Below the pieces are notes generated by a model, which worked only from the letters and a program-made list of their open reading frames with translations, made no database searches and was not told where the DNA came from. From Scilla litardierei (Eukaryota > Streptophyta > Magnoliopsida > Asparagales > Asparagaceae), in assembly GCA_030789695.1 (NCBI GenBank), contig CM061142.1, positions 146,713,266 to 146,777,265 of the forward strand: a DNA stretch of 64,000 nt. The letters are read 5' to 3'. This document shows positions 44,691-56,060 of the stretch, piece after piece (positions within the stretch are counted from its first letter, which is position 1; every line of letters begins with the position of its first letter). The position numbers and the translations under genes were made by a program.

Positions 44691-44832
44691 GGCGATTGCG
44701 TTTGATTCCTTCTCACCCTAGCTATTTCTTTTTTTATTTCATTATTATTATTATCATTATTTTTATTTCTTATTTCTTACCTAACCCTTCCACGGTACTA
44801 ATCATTTCTTTGAAACTCTGTTTCCCCTGTGC

Positions 44833-46290
44833 ATGTACACGAGATCTACGGCGGACCCTGAAGCTATATTATTTGATCCCGAGATCGAACGTACCGCGCG
44901 GAGACTTAGAGCGGAAAGGAGACAAAATCCGGAAGGGCGGTTTATGACCAACCCGGAAACTCCTGAACAATTGGCGGCAAGGATGGCGAGGCTAACTTCT
45001 ATTCGAGATAGGCTTCGGCCTAAGACCTCTTCTACTACCTCATCCATTGCCATGCCGGGGTTGGCGGCTGACAAGAGCTTCGAGCTAAAGACTGGACTAG
45101 TGGTTCTGATGCAGCAGGATCCATTTCATGGGAATGCCCTTGAAAATCCCCACTACCACATCCAATCGTTCTTGTCAAAGTGCGCCACCTTCCAGATGCC
45201 GGGGGTCTCCATCGATGCCATCAGACTGCGTCTCTTCCCTTTCACGCTAAAGGACAAAGCACTATACTGGTTGAGGACGCAAGCTGAGGGTGTCTTCACC
45301 ACTTGGGACGAGTTGGCGAGTGCATTTATTGACAAGTTCTATCCGCCATCCAAGACGGTGAAGATCCGGAGCGCTCTCATGTCCTTCAAGCAAGGACCAC
45401 AGGAGACGCTCTATGAGGCTTGGGAGCGTTTTAAGGATTTGCAGCATCAATGCCTACAACACAGCATAGAAGATTGGGAGCTAGTTCATAGCTTCTACAA
45501 CGGTCTCCAACCGGGGACCAAACAAATTATTGATGCCGCGGCGAATGGTGCTATCTTGTCAAAGACTCCCGAGGAAGCTACGGCCCTAATTGAGGAGATG
45601 GCCTCAAATAATCAACAATGGGGCGATGAGCGAGGACACTCTACGTCCCCCTTGAAGCCGACTAGTATCTATGAGGCGAAGGCCATGGCGGGGCTTACGA
45701 GAAAATTTGATTCTCTCCACAAGGTAGTGGAGAGATTGGAGAAGTTTATCACGGAGCCCCAAGGAGCCCCTTCTACCTCCGCTCCAACAAACCAAATGAG
45801 TGATTGGCAAGACCAATCTCAAGCCATGTACGTGGGAGGAGAGCAAGGAGAAGGATCCTTGGAGCAAGTACAATATGTTGCGGGGAACCAAGGATATTGG
45901 GCCAATCCGGCCGCAAGAAATCATCCCGGATTCTCCTACGCCAACAATGAAGGAGCTTTGAACCCGCCACAACCGCCACCTCAACAAGCCCGACCACCAC
46001 TACCACCCCAACAACAAAACTATCCACCGAGGGGGCCTACTCAACAAAATTTTCAACCGAAGCAACAAGTTCCACCATATAGGCCGCCCGGATACAACCA
46101 AGGGTGGAGGAATCAAAATCAAAACCCTCCACAAGCTCAACAACGATCCGACTTCGAAGCTAGAGTGGAGGCGTTCATGGTCGAGCAAAATAAGGTAAAT
46201 GATACCTTGAAGGCGTGGCATGACTCTCTTAATACCGTTGTGGCTCAAATATCGGAGCAATTGGCGTTGCTCAATCGGAACACTCAATGA
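44833..46290 (+). CDS. gag: Gag of the Athila-like element
   Basis: Capsid-type protein that would assemble the cytoplasmic particle. It has 485 residues; the ATG at 44833 is the first good one after the primer site. A Retrotrans_gag-type domain spans about residues 95-215 (IQSFLSKCATFQMPGVSIDA, LRLFPFTLKDKALYWL, TTWDELASAFIDKFYPPSKT, YEAWERFKDLQHQCLQHSIE). The C-terminus is Pro/Gln-rich (residues 375-445). I see no CCHC zinc knuckle, which is usual for Athila. The frame ends TGA at 46288-46290 and continues open in the same frame as the protease ORF. It could be a mutated Arg/Gln codon or a readthrough site. Confidence 0.92.
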   Translation: MYTRSTADPEAILFDPEIERTARRLRAERRQNPEGRFMTNPETPEQLAARMARLTSIRDRLRPKTSSTTSSIAMPGLAADKSFELKTGLVVLMQQDPFHGNALENPHYHIQSFLSKCATFQMPGVSIDAIRLRLFPFTLKDKALYWLRTQAEGVFTTWDELASAFIDKFYPPSKTVKIRSALMSFKQGPQETLYEAWERFKDLQHQCLQHSIEDWELVHSFYNGLQPGTKQIIDAAANGAILSKTPEEATALIEEMASNNQQWGDERGHSTSPLKPTSIYEAKAMAGLTRKFDSLHKVVERLEKFITEPQGAPSTSAPTNQMSDWQDQSQAMYVGGEQGEGSLEQVQYVAGNQGYWANPAARNHPGFSYANNEGALNPPQPPPQQARPPLPPQQQNYPPRGPTQQNFQPKQQVPPYRPPGYNQGWRNQNQNPPQAQQRSDFEARVEAFMVEQNKVNDTLKAWHDSLNTVVAQISEQLALLNRNTQ

Positions 46291-47610
46291 TTGCCGGCGC
46301 AACCCGAACAAAACCCACGGGGCAACACCGGCCACATCAATGCCGTAGTTGCCGTTACCACTAGAGGCGGAAAGGATACCACCCCCGCCATGATTCCTAC
46401 CGAGGAGCCCGTGGAGGAAAGCTTGGAGCCAATTGAGCCGATAGTTGAAGTTGAAAAGGAGAAGGAGCCACAAGACAAGGAGAAACCTAGAGCGGAACAA
46501 TTGATTGAGGAAAGGCGCTTCATGCCACCGGTCCCATTTCCCCAAAGGCTTGCTAGAGCAAAAATAGAGAAAAGGCTAGAGAAGTTTCTCGAGTATCTTA
46601 GAGGAGTTAGCCTTAACATTCCCTTCCTCGACGCTATCGTGGAGATCCCCACATATGCTAAATTCTTGAAGGACTTGATTTCGGGGAGAAAGAGGAAGGA
46701 GAAGATCATGCTAGCCGAGGAGGGCTCTTGGTTTACCAAGAGAGAAAAGGAGCCGGCCAAATTTAAAGATCCGGGGAGTTTTCGGATTCCTTGCACCTTG
46801 GGCGGCGTCCCTCTTCAAAAGGCGTTGGTTGATCTAGGGGCTAGTGTGAGCCTCATGCCTCTCTCCATGTTCTTAAGGCTAAACACCGGGACCAAGTTGA
46901 AACCTACCGACATGCGCATTCAATTGGCCGACGGGCGAATAACAAGGCCGGTAGGGATCGCCGAAGACATACCGCTACAAGTCCCGGGTGGAATATGCTT
47001 ACCATGTGACTTTGTGATCATGGACGTCAAGGAGGAGGGAGATACGTCATTGATACTTGGACGCCCGTTCCTCGCCACCGCCGGAGTGATTGTTGACGTG
47101 CGCGAAGGCACCCTAACTTTAAACGTCGGCAACATCGAGGTGGAGCTCCACATTCCTAAGGCTATGAAGCACATGCCTTACCACGAGGAACTTGACTACA
47201 TGGACCTCCTTGATGAGGTGATAGAGGAGGCGATCCCCCACTCAATTGGCGCTCTTTTTGATGAAGATTTAGAGGAAGGCCCGGATTTAGGCCAAGATGA
47301 GAAGATAGACGATTCCCCCGACTTCTCCGCTGAAGATGATGAAGGCGACGCTGATGTCGCAAGGATTCGAGAGCTCTACAAGCTCTCGAAATTAGAGTCT
47401 CCGAAGAAAGCTCCGCCGACACGGAGATCGGCGTCACCGGTAAAGCCGTTGACCGGAGCAAATGCTAGCTTGGGGGAGCCTCCCCCAACACTATTCGAGA
47501 TGGGAGACCACCGCGGGAGAACACGACGCCGCAACTTCCCAATCCAAGCGTTCTCCCCGGAAAGTTTGATGGGTGCATCTCATATGCACCAAACATCCCG
47601 CATTGATTGA
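46291..47610 (+). CDS. protease joined to pol C-terminal tail (RT-integrase deleted)
   Basis: In frame with gag after one TGA; the first codon is TTG, so translation needs readthrough, or an ATG further in. A charged linker precedes RRFMPPVPFPQRL. The aspartic protease domain has its active site at LVDLGASVSLMPLSMF (about residues 178-193) and ILGRPFLATAGVIVDV near residue 250. About residue 305 DYMDLLDEVIEEAIPHSIGA begins a tail that equals the end of pol in the minus element (DYLSYLLDEVIEEAILHSIGA, 8080-8020). RT, RNase H and integrase, about 1,100 residues in the minus relative, are absent. A similar peptide at both ends suggests recombination between short direct repeats. It should make active protease but no polymerase. 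Confidence 0.85.
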   Translation: MPAQPEQNPRGNTGHINAVVAVTTRGGKDTTPAMIPTEEPVEESLEPIEPIVEVEKEKEPQDKEKPRAEQLIEERRFMPPVPFPQRLARAKIEKRLEKFLEYLRGVSLNIPFLDAIVEIPTYAKFLKDLISGRKRKEKIMLAEEGSWFTKREKEPAKFKDPGSFRIPCTLGGVPLQKALVDLGASVSLMPLSMFLRLNTGTKLKPTDMRIQLADGRITRPVGIAEDIPLQVPGGICLPCDFVIMDVKEEGDTSLILGRPFLATAGVIVDVREGTLTLNVGNIEVELHIPKAMKHMPYHEELDYMDLLDEVIEEAIPHSIGALFDEDLEEGPDLGQDEKIDDSPDFSAEDDEGDADVARIRELYKLSKLESPKKAPPTRRSASPVKPLTGANASLGEPPPTLFEMGDHRGRTRRRNFPIQAFSPESLMGASHMHQTSRID

Positions 47611-47651
47611 AAATTATAGGGGGTCGAGCTCACGACCTTAAACGAGCGCTT

Positions 47652-47669
47652 GTCGGGAGGCAACCCGAC
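47652..47669 (+). other. conserved GTCGGG-AGGCAA-CCCGAC hairpin
   Basis: Identical in sequence and place to the hairpin at 7599-7616 of the minus element, 41 bp after the pol stop. Flanks AACGAGCGCTT and GG are also shared. Confidence 0.75.
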
Positions 47670-47934
47670 GGTTTTTGCTTCATTTTTACTTTTTCTTTAT
47701 TTTCGTTTTAGAAATTTTTAGTGTTTTGAGTCGTTCGCCCAAAAATTTTGTGATAACGGGTCCTATTTTTCTTGACAGGAGAGGAGATAGGTAGATCCAT
47801 CATGAGGAGGATGAACGAGACGACGAGGAGCGTCCCAAGAAGGCGCTCGATGCTTAGGAGGAAGATGGAATCGACTGGAGGAAGAAAGACGGAGTTTAGA
47901 GCCCAAACGAAGACAAACAGCAGAACACAAGGCT

Positions 47935-48262
47935 CACTCGGCCGAGCATACTAGTCACTCGGCCGAGTACAAAAGTTCGTCCGGCCGAGCCGCTCACGAA
48001 CGAGGGAAGTCTGCTGTACCCAACTCTCTGTTTATTTTCCTGATTCTAATATAACTGCCACTCGGCCGAGTATATATATTCACTCGGCCGAGTAAAACGG
48101 ATACCCTCCTAGGGCGAGTCATGCCGAGTAGCTTGAATCACTCGGCCGAATGGACTTACTCCACTCGGCCGAAGCTGGCAAGGCCACTCGGCCGATGCGT
48201 AAGCGGGGAGGAATTTTCTATTCACCTTACTCGGCCGAGTGACCTAGTCACTCGGCCGAGTC
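47935..48262. repeat. CACTCGGCCGAGTG palindrome array (internal, plus element)
   Basis: About ten palindromes between pol and the third ORF, ending GTCACTCGGCCGAGTCGTAA 12 bp before the TATA box at 48274. The same arrangement is in the minus element (6990-7335), and the motif is that of the LTR upstream region. Confidence 0.88.
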
Positions 48263-48273
48263 GTAACTTCTGC

Positions 48274-48280
48274 TATAAAA
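48274..48280 (+). promoter_or_regulatory. internal TATA box before the third ORF
   Basis: CTGCTATAAAAGGGG follows the palindrome array. The minus element keeps the array, the spacer GTCGTAAC and the box. The third ORF starts about 540 bp downstream, with possible leader introns not determined. Confidence 0.7.
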
Positions 48281-48812
48281 GGGGTCGCGGGGGCCGCATT
48301 TTTCGAAACGAGCGAAACCCAAACAGCCCGACTTTTCGACTCCCCCAGCGCCCGAACCCCCCCACTCGCCCGATCCTTCGACCCGCGCCGCCGCTCGGCC
48401 AGCCACCGCCGGCCGACCACTCGCCGCACCTCGCCCGAGTCGCCGCCGGCGGCCGTGTCTCCGGCCACCTCCGGTACCCCCTATTTCGCCTTTTTCGCCT
48501 CTTTTTGTGTATTTTTGAGGATCCATGTGTTAAACGAACCCCTAAACCAAATCAATTCCTATATCTATCTATGATACCCCTAATGCTCCATACATTTAGA
48601 TTATTACCCACTGATATCGCCATTTCATGCGCAGGTTGCTTTTTGGAGCTTAGGGGAGCCCAGGGGAGCTTCTCGGGACTGATTTGAGCTTCGTGGAGGC
48701 GCTGACTTCGCACGCTTCCGTTGCTGAGCACTCGCGGCGTGTCTGGGTATACTCCTTCCACTCTTTTACACGCACCGCACTTTTTTCACTTTTCGGCGCG
48801 CTCGGGGCCGAT

Positions 48813-50981
48813 ATGCCGTCCCGGACACGGCCGCGGTCGAAGAGAGCTTCCGCCAAGCGGAAGCGGTCGGATGATGCCGGCCCCTCCCACGAGTTGGAGG
48901 ACTCTCCTCCACCGTCTCCCACACACGCCGTCCACCCAGCACAGCCTGCAGGCCCCGCACACCCCGCACAGCCTGCAGTGCACCCACAGCCCGCACAGCC
49001 TCTCCCTGCCGCACCACAGCCACCACCTCCGGCTCCACTGGTCGGGCCACTCGGGATTACGTTCTGAGACGACGCACACCGCGCCGTCTTCGACCGTATC
49101 TCCCAGCGCTCGATCGTACCCTCTAGGTTTGCACACCTCGCTGACCTAGGACGCCTGGGGGTACTAGAGGGGATGCTCACGTTGTACGACAACGTGGGCT
49201 GGCGAGATTTTCTGCAGGTGTCGGCGGATACGTTTACCCGCCCGACACTTGAGGTTCTGAGTTCGATCGCCCGGACCGACGAGGGATGCTCGTTCCGGTT
49301 CATGGATCGAGAGTGCCAGGTCACTCTCGATATGATGAGAGCGTTCTTCTCGTGGCCCGCTGTCCCCGGTGCCGATCACGGTTACGGCCCCACCCATATC
49401 CCCCCACCTTCCTTCGACGCCGGTGCCTTCTGGGCCCGGATTACGGGTCTCCACGCTGCCTTTGACCCTAGTAGGGCCAAGGCCTCGGCCATTGTCCATC
49501 CCTGCCTCCGCATTGCTCAGCGCCTTATGGCGACGACCTTTTTGGCCAGATATGAGCCGGGCACGATGTCTACGCCAGAGCTCTACATGCTCTACGCGAT
49601 GACGCATCCCAGAGCTCTATCTAAGGATAGCGATGAGCTTGTCCCCGCCGTCTTAATCGATATCGCGGCTTGGTTTTTGGACCGCATCATTGTATCGGTG
49701 GGCGCTCGCTCACCGATATGCTGCGACGGCCTGATCACCTTGCTTGCTCTTATGACCGGCGAGGACTTCCCTGACGACTTGCGACGCGTCCCGGGCCCCA
49801 CTTCTCTGTCGATAGACGTTATGGCCCGGATGAAGATGCTTCGTCCGCATGGCGAGCGTCACTGGGTCTGGTTGCACGGCCCTTTCGGGGCCGATTACAT
49901 GATTCTCTCGAGCCCTGCTCGGACTCTGATTGCATCGGCCCACGTTGACTGGCTCACTGCGATGGATGTTCTCATCCCCGCTGCTTACGTGCTCGAGGCC
50001 GAGGAGGCCGAGCAGGCCCACGCTGCCCCTGTAGACCCTGTTGCTCACCCTGCCGAGCCTGCTGCCGAGCCTGTTGACCCAGTGGCCCCTCAGCCCATAC
50101 CTGATGTTTCCGCTGCTCCTGACACTTCTGTCCCCACTTCTGTCAGTGTCGGGAGTACCTTAGCTGAGCCCACTTCCACCACCACTTCCGAGGCTGTCAC
50201 CACCACCACTGGCCCTCTGTCCGTTGAGCCCCTTTGCTCCGCACTCCCCGAGCGCCTGTCGACCTTTGTTGAGAGTGGAGAGCCCTCGTTTGCCGCGGTC
50301 GTGGAGACCATGGCTAGCATGATCTCCGCTGGGGTTGCGCCTTTTGGTCCACACACTTCCACCCCAGCGATAGTCACCTCTGTCTCCACCCCTGCCGTAT
50401 TTTCCGAGATCGTCGTGGCGTCTGTCCACACTTCTGTGCCACTGACCTCTCCGGCCACCTCGCTGCCATTTTTGCACTCTTCTTTCGCTGCTGCTGCCTC
50501 CACTTCCCACCAGCCGGTGCCCCGGCCTCACACTGAGGCCAGGCCCACATTCGCAGGCGCAGCACCTTTTGTTCCCTTCCCCGCTGAGCCAGTCACCTAC
50601 GCGACCCGAGTTCGCCAGCCACGCCCTGCACAGCCCCGCCCGGTGCGTCCCTCGGCACCACCTCCCCCTGACACTGTACTTCAGAGCATTCGTGCTCTAG
50701 TGGGGGCGGTGAGTGGCCTCCGAGGCGACCTTAGGACCCTGTCCTCCACCGTCTCTGCGATGGTTGGCCGCTTCGAGCTGATCCCCCAGATCCATTACTG
50801 CCTCACCCAGGTTCTGGAGCGTCTCCCGCGCGTACCCCCACCCACCCAGCAGGTTCCCGCCCACACTTCCACACACACCCGACCTGCTACCACTCCCACA
50901 CCCACACACGCTCAGCGACCTGTCCAGCCACCACCACCACCTCCGCCTCAGGACGGAGATGGTGCAGCACCACCTTCCTAG
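48813..50981 (+). pseudogene. third ORF (Athila ORF1-like) with one premature TGA
   Basis: Start chosen at ATGCCGTCCCGGACACGG because the minus homologue starts at the same place. It would encode about 720 residues: basic N-terminus (SKRASAKRKR), Pro/His-rich spacer, globular region with MLTLYDNVGWRDF, STPELYMLYAM and ICCDGLITLLALMTGE, and a long Ser/Thr/Pro-rich tail. TGA at 49065-49067 (after LGITF) stands where the relative has CGA (Arg), a C-to-T change at a CpG. The rest is open from 49068. No transmembrane segment is evident, so despite its env position it is not clearly an envelope protein. Its own TATA box (48274) suggests separate expression. Confidence 0.8.
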
Positions 50982-52934
50982 GCACCCTTGATGCCATCGT
51001 TTATCCTTGCCGTTGTGCTGCCCGTTTCTGCTGGGTCCTGTCGCGCTTTTTGTCCACCCCCTCCCCTCACTTATTTTGGGATTCTCTTTTTGATCATATC
51101 TTTATATATCTTTTTTTGGGAGAGAGGGAGAGTTTTTGGTGCCACTTATATATCTGTATCACTCCTATCTGTGCATGCATCATGCCCGCATCATATTTTC
51201 ATTTCTTTATTTTTCTTTTTATTTTCATCATGCATGCATCCTCACCTGCCCCTCACATTTCTTGTCTCTCGGTGTGCCACACTTTGCACATTGAGGACAC
51301 TGTGCCATTTAGCTTGGGGGAGTGAGTTCTCACGTTCTTTTTTCGATTTGCCACCTTTATTTTTAGTTTTTCACACCGTTTTTCACTTCTGCACTCATTT
51401 TCATTATTTTTCTTTTACTTTACCATGCATCACGTTTTTCTTGTTTTTTCTGTGTGCCGCATTGTAAATAGTTCTATTTTTTTCCTTTATCTTTATTTCT
51501 TTTTCATCTCATGCTAGAGATGACTTTTCTGTGATGATGATGACGTTGGATTTAGCTTACTCTATATGCATGCTTTATTTGTCATGTCTTAGATTTTATT
51601 TCTGAAATCATATGCTATGACTTGCCTTGCATTTAGAGATAGTAACCCACACTTTTGCCGCATGAAAATGGATGAAATTTTATTATTAGCTGAGTCTGAA
51701 TATTCATATGTATGCTATCACAGAAAACACACCAAGATTCACGCATTGAATGCCTATATCTGGAGTACTGATTTCTTTTTCCTACATCACTTCTATATGG
51801 ATGAATTGTACACTTCACTTCAGGATGATTGAATGATGTTAGCTATGATAAATCTGGATTAGTTAGCTTTTTTGTGATCAAAACTGAGTAGATTAGATTA
51901 CCCTGTTGAAGTTGTCGTGCATGTCTTATAGAGTGAACCGAGAGATACATTTATTTCTTTCTCCACAAATCTTGAACATCATTTCTCTACTTTTAAAATC
52001 ATTGGTGAATCTCCCCTTAAGCGATTCTATTTTATGGCATTTCCCCCACTATTAATTCCTAGCTCCAAATCTCTTGATCTATAAAAAAATAAAAGAGAGA
52101 AGAATATTCTTGTATATCATTATCTCTCTTTGAGTTGGGATCATTGTGTATATATTCTCTACAAAAAAAAACAAACAAACAAGAAAAAAAAAGGGAGAAA
52201 AAGAGGAAAAATCCTCAATAAAAGATCCCATCTCACTTTCTTCCTTTCTTCTTTCTTCTTATTACATTTGGAGCTATATAAAAATGGGGATGTGAATATT
52301 TTTTATGCCACCACGCTTATAGATAAGCTTGGGGGAGGGGATCCATTGATGTGTGAGAGAGTGACTACTTGACGTTGCACGACGACCTAGGCTAAGTAAT
52401 ATTCTATACTCGGTGAGATTATTTTTAGCTTTACGAAATCCAGAATTCTAAGCCTAGCGTTCATTTCATGAAATCCATACTTTTCTATTCTCTCTATTCT
52501 ATAGTGTGATGCTCTTATACTCCAGATAGAAAGCATTCAATTGAAAAGTGTGTGATCTGTGATTTGTATACCGCTTTAAATGATTCAGACGATGTTAATT
52601 TTAAAATTATTCCGTTTTTCATGATTATATCGTTGTTCGTGGGTTTTCTATTTCTATTTGCACTATTATACTATGATATTAAAATAAAATCCTTTGACAT
52701 GAGTTTTTCATTCGGTGCATGCTATATGAGTAAGTGAAACCCACGTCCTGAGAAAATGATCTAGAATCCTACCTCTTCGCTTCTTTCTTTCTTCTTTATT
52801 TTCATTTCGTTTTCCATTCTTCTTCGTTTTTTTTTTCATTTTTCGTTTTTCGCCGTTTTCGTTTTCCGAATCCACCGGGTTCGCCATTTACTTATCTTCC
52901 TCGAGGACGAGTAAGAGGCAAGCTTGGGGGATTT
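50982..52934 (+). other. 3' non-coding region and polypurine-like tract
   Basis: About 1.95 kb of T-rich sequence without a convincing gene. AGCTTGGGGGA occurs three times (about 51319, 52329, 52922). The last, AAGCTTGGGGGATTT, lies directly before the 3' LTR and is the likely polypurine tract. Blocks match 3140-4605 in the minus element. Confidence 0.7.
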
Positions 52935-54748
52935 TGATCACTCCTTATTTTACACCTTTTTTCCGCATGTTTGCATGCCATTTAGATCGCCCAAATCATG
53001 TTTTTCATGATATATCGACGATATTGCGATGCTTTTCACGATTTGTTGTTTTTGTCGCATTTCAGGTGATTTGGCGCGATTTGGAGTGATCTCGAGATGC
53101 GCTTACTCTAGACGGTCACCAACGACCTCCCCGAGGGGTATTTTGCTGTTGGAGAGGAGCGGAAGAAGAACGGACGTCGCAGGAGCGACGAGGAGGCCAA
53201 AATAAGCAGATTGGGCATTTTTTGTGTCCCACTCGGCCGAGTGGAGGAGCCACTCGGGCGACCAGCGAGACACTGCTCGGCCGACCAGATCAGACACAAT
53301 TTACCTGTGCACTCGGCCGAGCACCGAAGACCACATCGGCCGAGTGACGACATCACGTCCGCCCGAGTGGCGCCCAGACGAAGCCCCTCCAAAACATCCA
53401 AGTTACTGTTTTTCGGCTGCCTGAACTTCAGAAGACCCACTCGGCCGAGTGGTTAATCCCGTCCGCCCGAGTGCAATGAAGCCATCGGCCGAGTGACGAC
53501 AACTCACTCGGCCGAGCCGCCCCCGAAGTAGAGACCCCTGAAGGCCCCGACTTACTGGAAAATTGCAGGGTTTTCACTCGGCCGAGCGACTTTTGTCACT
53601 CGGCCGAGTGCGATGCGCTGCCTGTAGCGAAAACTGCGGAAAACAGGCTGTGCAGGGGTATTTTGGTCACAGTTTTTGGACGATTTTGAGAGCTATTTAA
53701 GACCTGTTTTTACCCTAGTTTTGGAGGCTCTCTCTTAGATTTTTTGCAGCTTTTTAGATTATTTTTTAGCTTTATTCTTGTGATTGGAGAGGAGACAAAG
53801 ATTGGAATTTTGTTGGATTCAATTGAAGAACTCCATTGGTTTGCATCTCTTTTCCATAAAAATTCTATTTTTATTGCTTATCTCAATATTGTGATGAATT
53901 CTATTGCTTATTTCAACGATTATTTTTGTGATCTTGCTATGATTTGTGAGTAGTCTCCACGTCTTGGGGCGTGGGGATGAACCCTACAAGCCCATTTTCA
54001 TATTTGTGATAAATTGGTAGAAATTGTGCTAGAATTGTTATTAGGGATTAGGTTGGGATCAATTTACTACGAATGGCTAGGTATTCATATCAATTGGGAT
54101 TTGCAAGAGATTGGATCCCAATTTGATAGGAAACCCTAGAAATCCGAATTGGGTTGGAGTCGGATTTTCGAAGTATCGGTTTGCAAGAGATTGGACCGAT
54201 ACTAGGATTTCCGGTTGCAATTCCATGCCGATACTCGTTTGCAAGAGATTGGACGGGTAGGAACTATCCCAATCTAGGTCGTGGACCGAGTTTGCAAGAG
54301 ATTGGGCTCGGTGCGCGATTGGACGATGATGTTGATCCTAAGGCTAGCTTTCCTAGGCTAGGGTTTGCAAGAGATTGGACCCAAACCTAGGATAGCTATA
54401 GACCGGCAACAGCGCGAGAGCGTGAGCTTGGTTCTACATTCAGTTGCAACTAGTTCATCCAAATCCTCATTCAAGCAATTTTGATACCGATAAACCGCAT
54501 TTATGAAATACGGTGAGTAGCGGGGATTCTCCATTCCCTAGACGTTCTTTATTTGATTTGATATTTCCGCATTTTTGTCTGACGATTGTGACAGGATCGC
54601 CAAAGGCAAATTTCTCTCTTAAATAGCCAGGTTGATTGGAACAAGCACGGTCATTTGTCCTCCCTGTGTTCGATATCCTGCTCGCTGCTACACCGTGCAC
54701 TTGCGGTAAAACTACAACCGTTCTTTGGGTCACATCCCAGAGCGATCA
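52935..54748 (+). mobile_element. 3' LTR of the plus Athila-like element
   Basis: Same length and structure as 42853-44666, shifted by exactly 10,082 bp. Differences include TTAATCCCTG/TTAAGACCTG near the TATA-like box and scattered single bases. The hairpin loops lie at 54101, 54181, 54239, 54292 and 54365. It is followed by the target duplication ATTTC. Confidence 0.97.
54088..54395 (+). other. five-hairpin module, 3' LTR copy
   Basis: Same stems and loops as 44006-44313. The first loop reads TTGCAAGAGATTGG here, against TTGCAAGAGACTGG in the 5' LTR. Confidence 0.88.
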
Positions 54749-55051
54749 ATTTCCGAGCGGAAAAAGGCGGTTTCCTTCGAATCTCAACTTAAGGATTTGA
54801 AGGAGCAGCTGATGAAAGAGAGAGACCGCAGATCTCAGGCGGAGTGGGAGGTTGCGAAAGCTAAAGATCGGGCGGCCTCTATGTCAGCGGTTCGGAAGAG
54901 CTCCGAAGAGCGATGGTACGTAGAGAAGAGCAGTCTACTGGCTCGTATAGCCGAGTTGGAGAGAAACTCGCTTCCTCCAATCTCGATTGCAGACGTGAGG
55001 CATGAGGCTGAGGCGAGGAAGCGTCAGCGATCTGGTCGGGAGTCCAGTTGA
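54749..55051 (+). pseudogene. gene C, 3' part (coiled coil)
   Basis: After the target duplication the frame continues exactly from 42852: codon TCC is split by the insertion. The segment ERKKAVSFESQLKDLKEQLM, RSQAEWEVAKAKDRAAS, SLLARIAELERNSLP is a coiled coil like exon 2 of gene B, ending TGA at 55049-55051. With the 5' part the ancestral protein would be about 265 residues. No other break is visible, which agrees with a recent insertion. Confidence 0.78.
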
Positions 55052-56060
55052 GGATCGGCCCAAACGTAGGACGGTATGGCTACCAACACCCCCTCCAGCG
55101 AGGCGTCTGTGTGAATCGTGGCCATGTTAGTACCCCAAATGGTTTTCATATTTTGAGAGGTGAACATGTGATGGTTTATGCGTTAGTAATGAACCCCGAA
55201 CATTCAATTGGCAATGAACACTGTCTGGTGCAGTCTTTTAACGCTTGTTAGTTTAAATATCTGTTTGCCAACCATTAGCGATCTTCGTACACCGATTGCT
55301 TAATTTCTTGTGGATATTAAAACTATTAGCATACATCCATCACAGAAATGGTCAAGGATGGTGTGAAATATCGAAGTTTCCCGGGAATATACTTAGTGCA
55401 CGTGAACTGCGTTGGAATTGAGCTTAGCATCACAGTGTACCAGATATACAATTTTTTTCTCATTGCTCACACCGGTCCCACCTTTTACCTGATGTGTATG
55501 GATGAATCTGATTTGTCAGTGTGTTTCATTGGAGTCATTTTCTCCAGCATTCACATGGCCTCTACATGCATCGAGATTGTTACGTATAGAGTTTTCCTTT
55601 AAACGAACTTGGGATATTGGACTTATGCCATAGATTCAAGTAGACCATCGTCAAGGAGAGAAAGATTCAAGAATACGCAGAGGTGGAAATCACTTCATGC
55701 AAAATAAATAACACATTTACTGCAGTATACGGTCTTCAACATCAATAACATACCAAAGCACACAATTATGAGTCCAACTCTTAGCATTCTCCTTTATGTC
55801 CGTTGTGCGCGGTGAGCAAATTTTTAATGCTGTAACATAAATTGCTCAAAGCTCACAACGGGCAAAATTATGCCAGTCGTGCGAATTTAGCTACTGTATC
55901 CCATAACATAAATGTTCAAAGCGCACAACAAGCAAAGACATGATAGCGCGTTGAGTTCCCGTTGTGCAGAAATCCCATATATTTTGTACAAAAATCCCAA
56001 AAAATTCAGTATATTCTTTCATTATAAACTCAGTCACTACATTTGCACAAAATTATAAAT
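55052..56060. other. intergenic, with motif cluster at 55795-55960
   Basis: GTTGTGCGCGGTGAGCAAAT (about 55801), TTGCTCAAAGCTCACAACGGG (about 55842) and TTCAAAGCGCACAACAAGC (about 55916) are motif copies at the 3' side of the MULE-OTU gene. 55348-55602 is an 84-codon frame of unknown nature with no recognisable domain. Confidence 0.55.

Larger units (their letters stand above)
42853..54748 (+). mobile_element. complete non-autonomous Athila-like Ty3/gypsy element (11,896 bp)
   Basis: Two LTRs of exactly 1,814 bp, each TGATCACTCC...GCGATCA, flank primer site, gag, protease, a short pol tail, hairpin, palindrome array with TATA box, third ORF and polypurine-like tract. The 5-bp target duplication ATTTC (42848-42852, 54749-54753) is perfect. 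RT, RNase H and integrase are absent: the frame passes directly from protease to the last about 100 pol residues. By eye the LTRs differ at about 20 sites (near 1%), so the insertion is young. It must use enzymes from a relative to move. Confidence 0.97.

Noticed and set aside
50988..51467. 159-codon frame after the third ORF, with a counterpart at 3907-4410
   Set aside because: Both are T-rich (Phe/Leu/Ser), without domain or good start; shared non-coding DNA is the simpler reading, though a small hydrophobic protein is not excluded.
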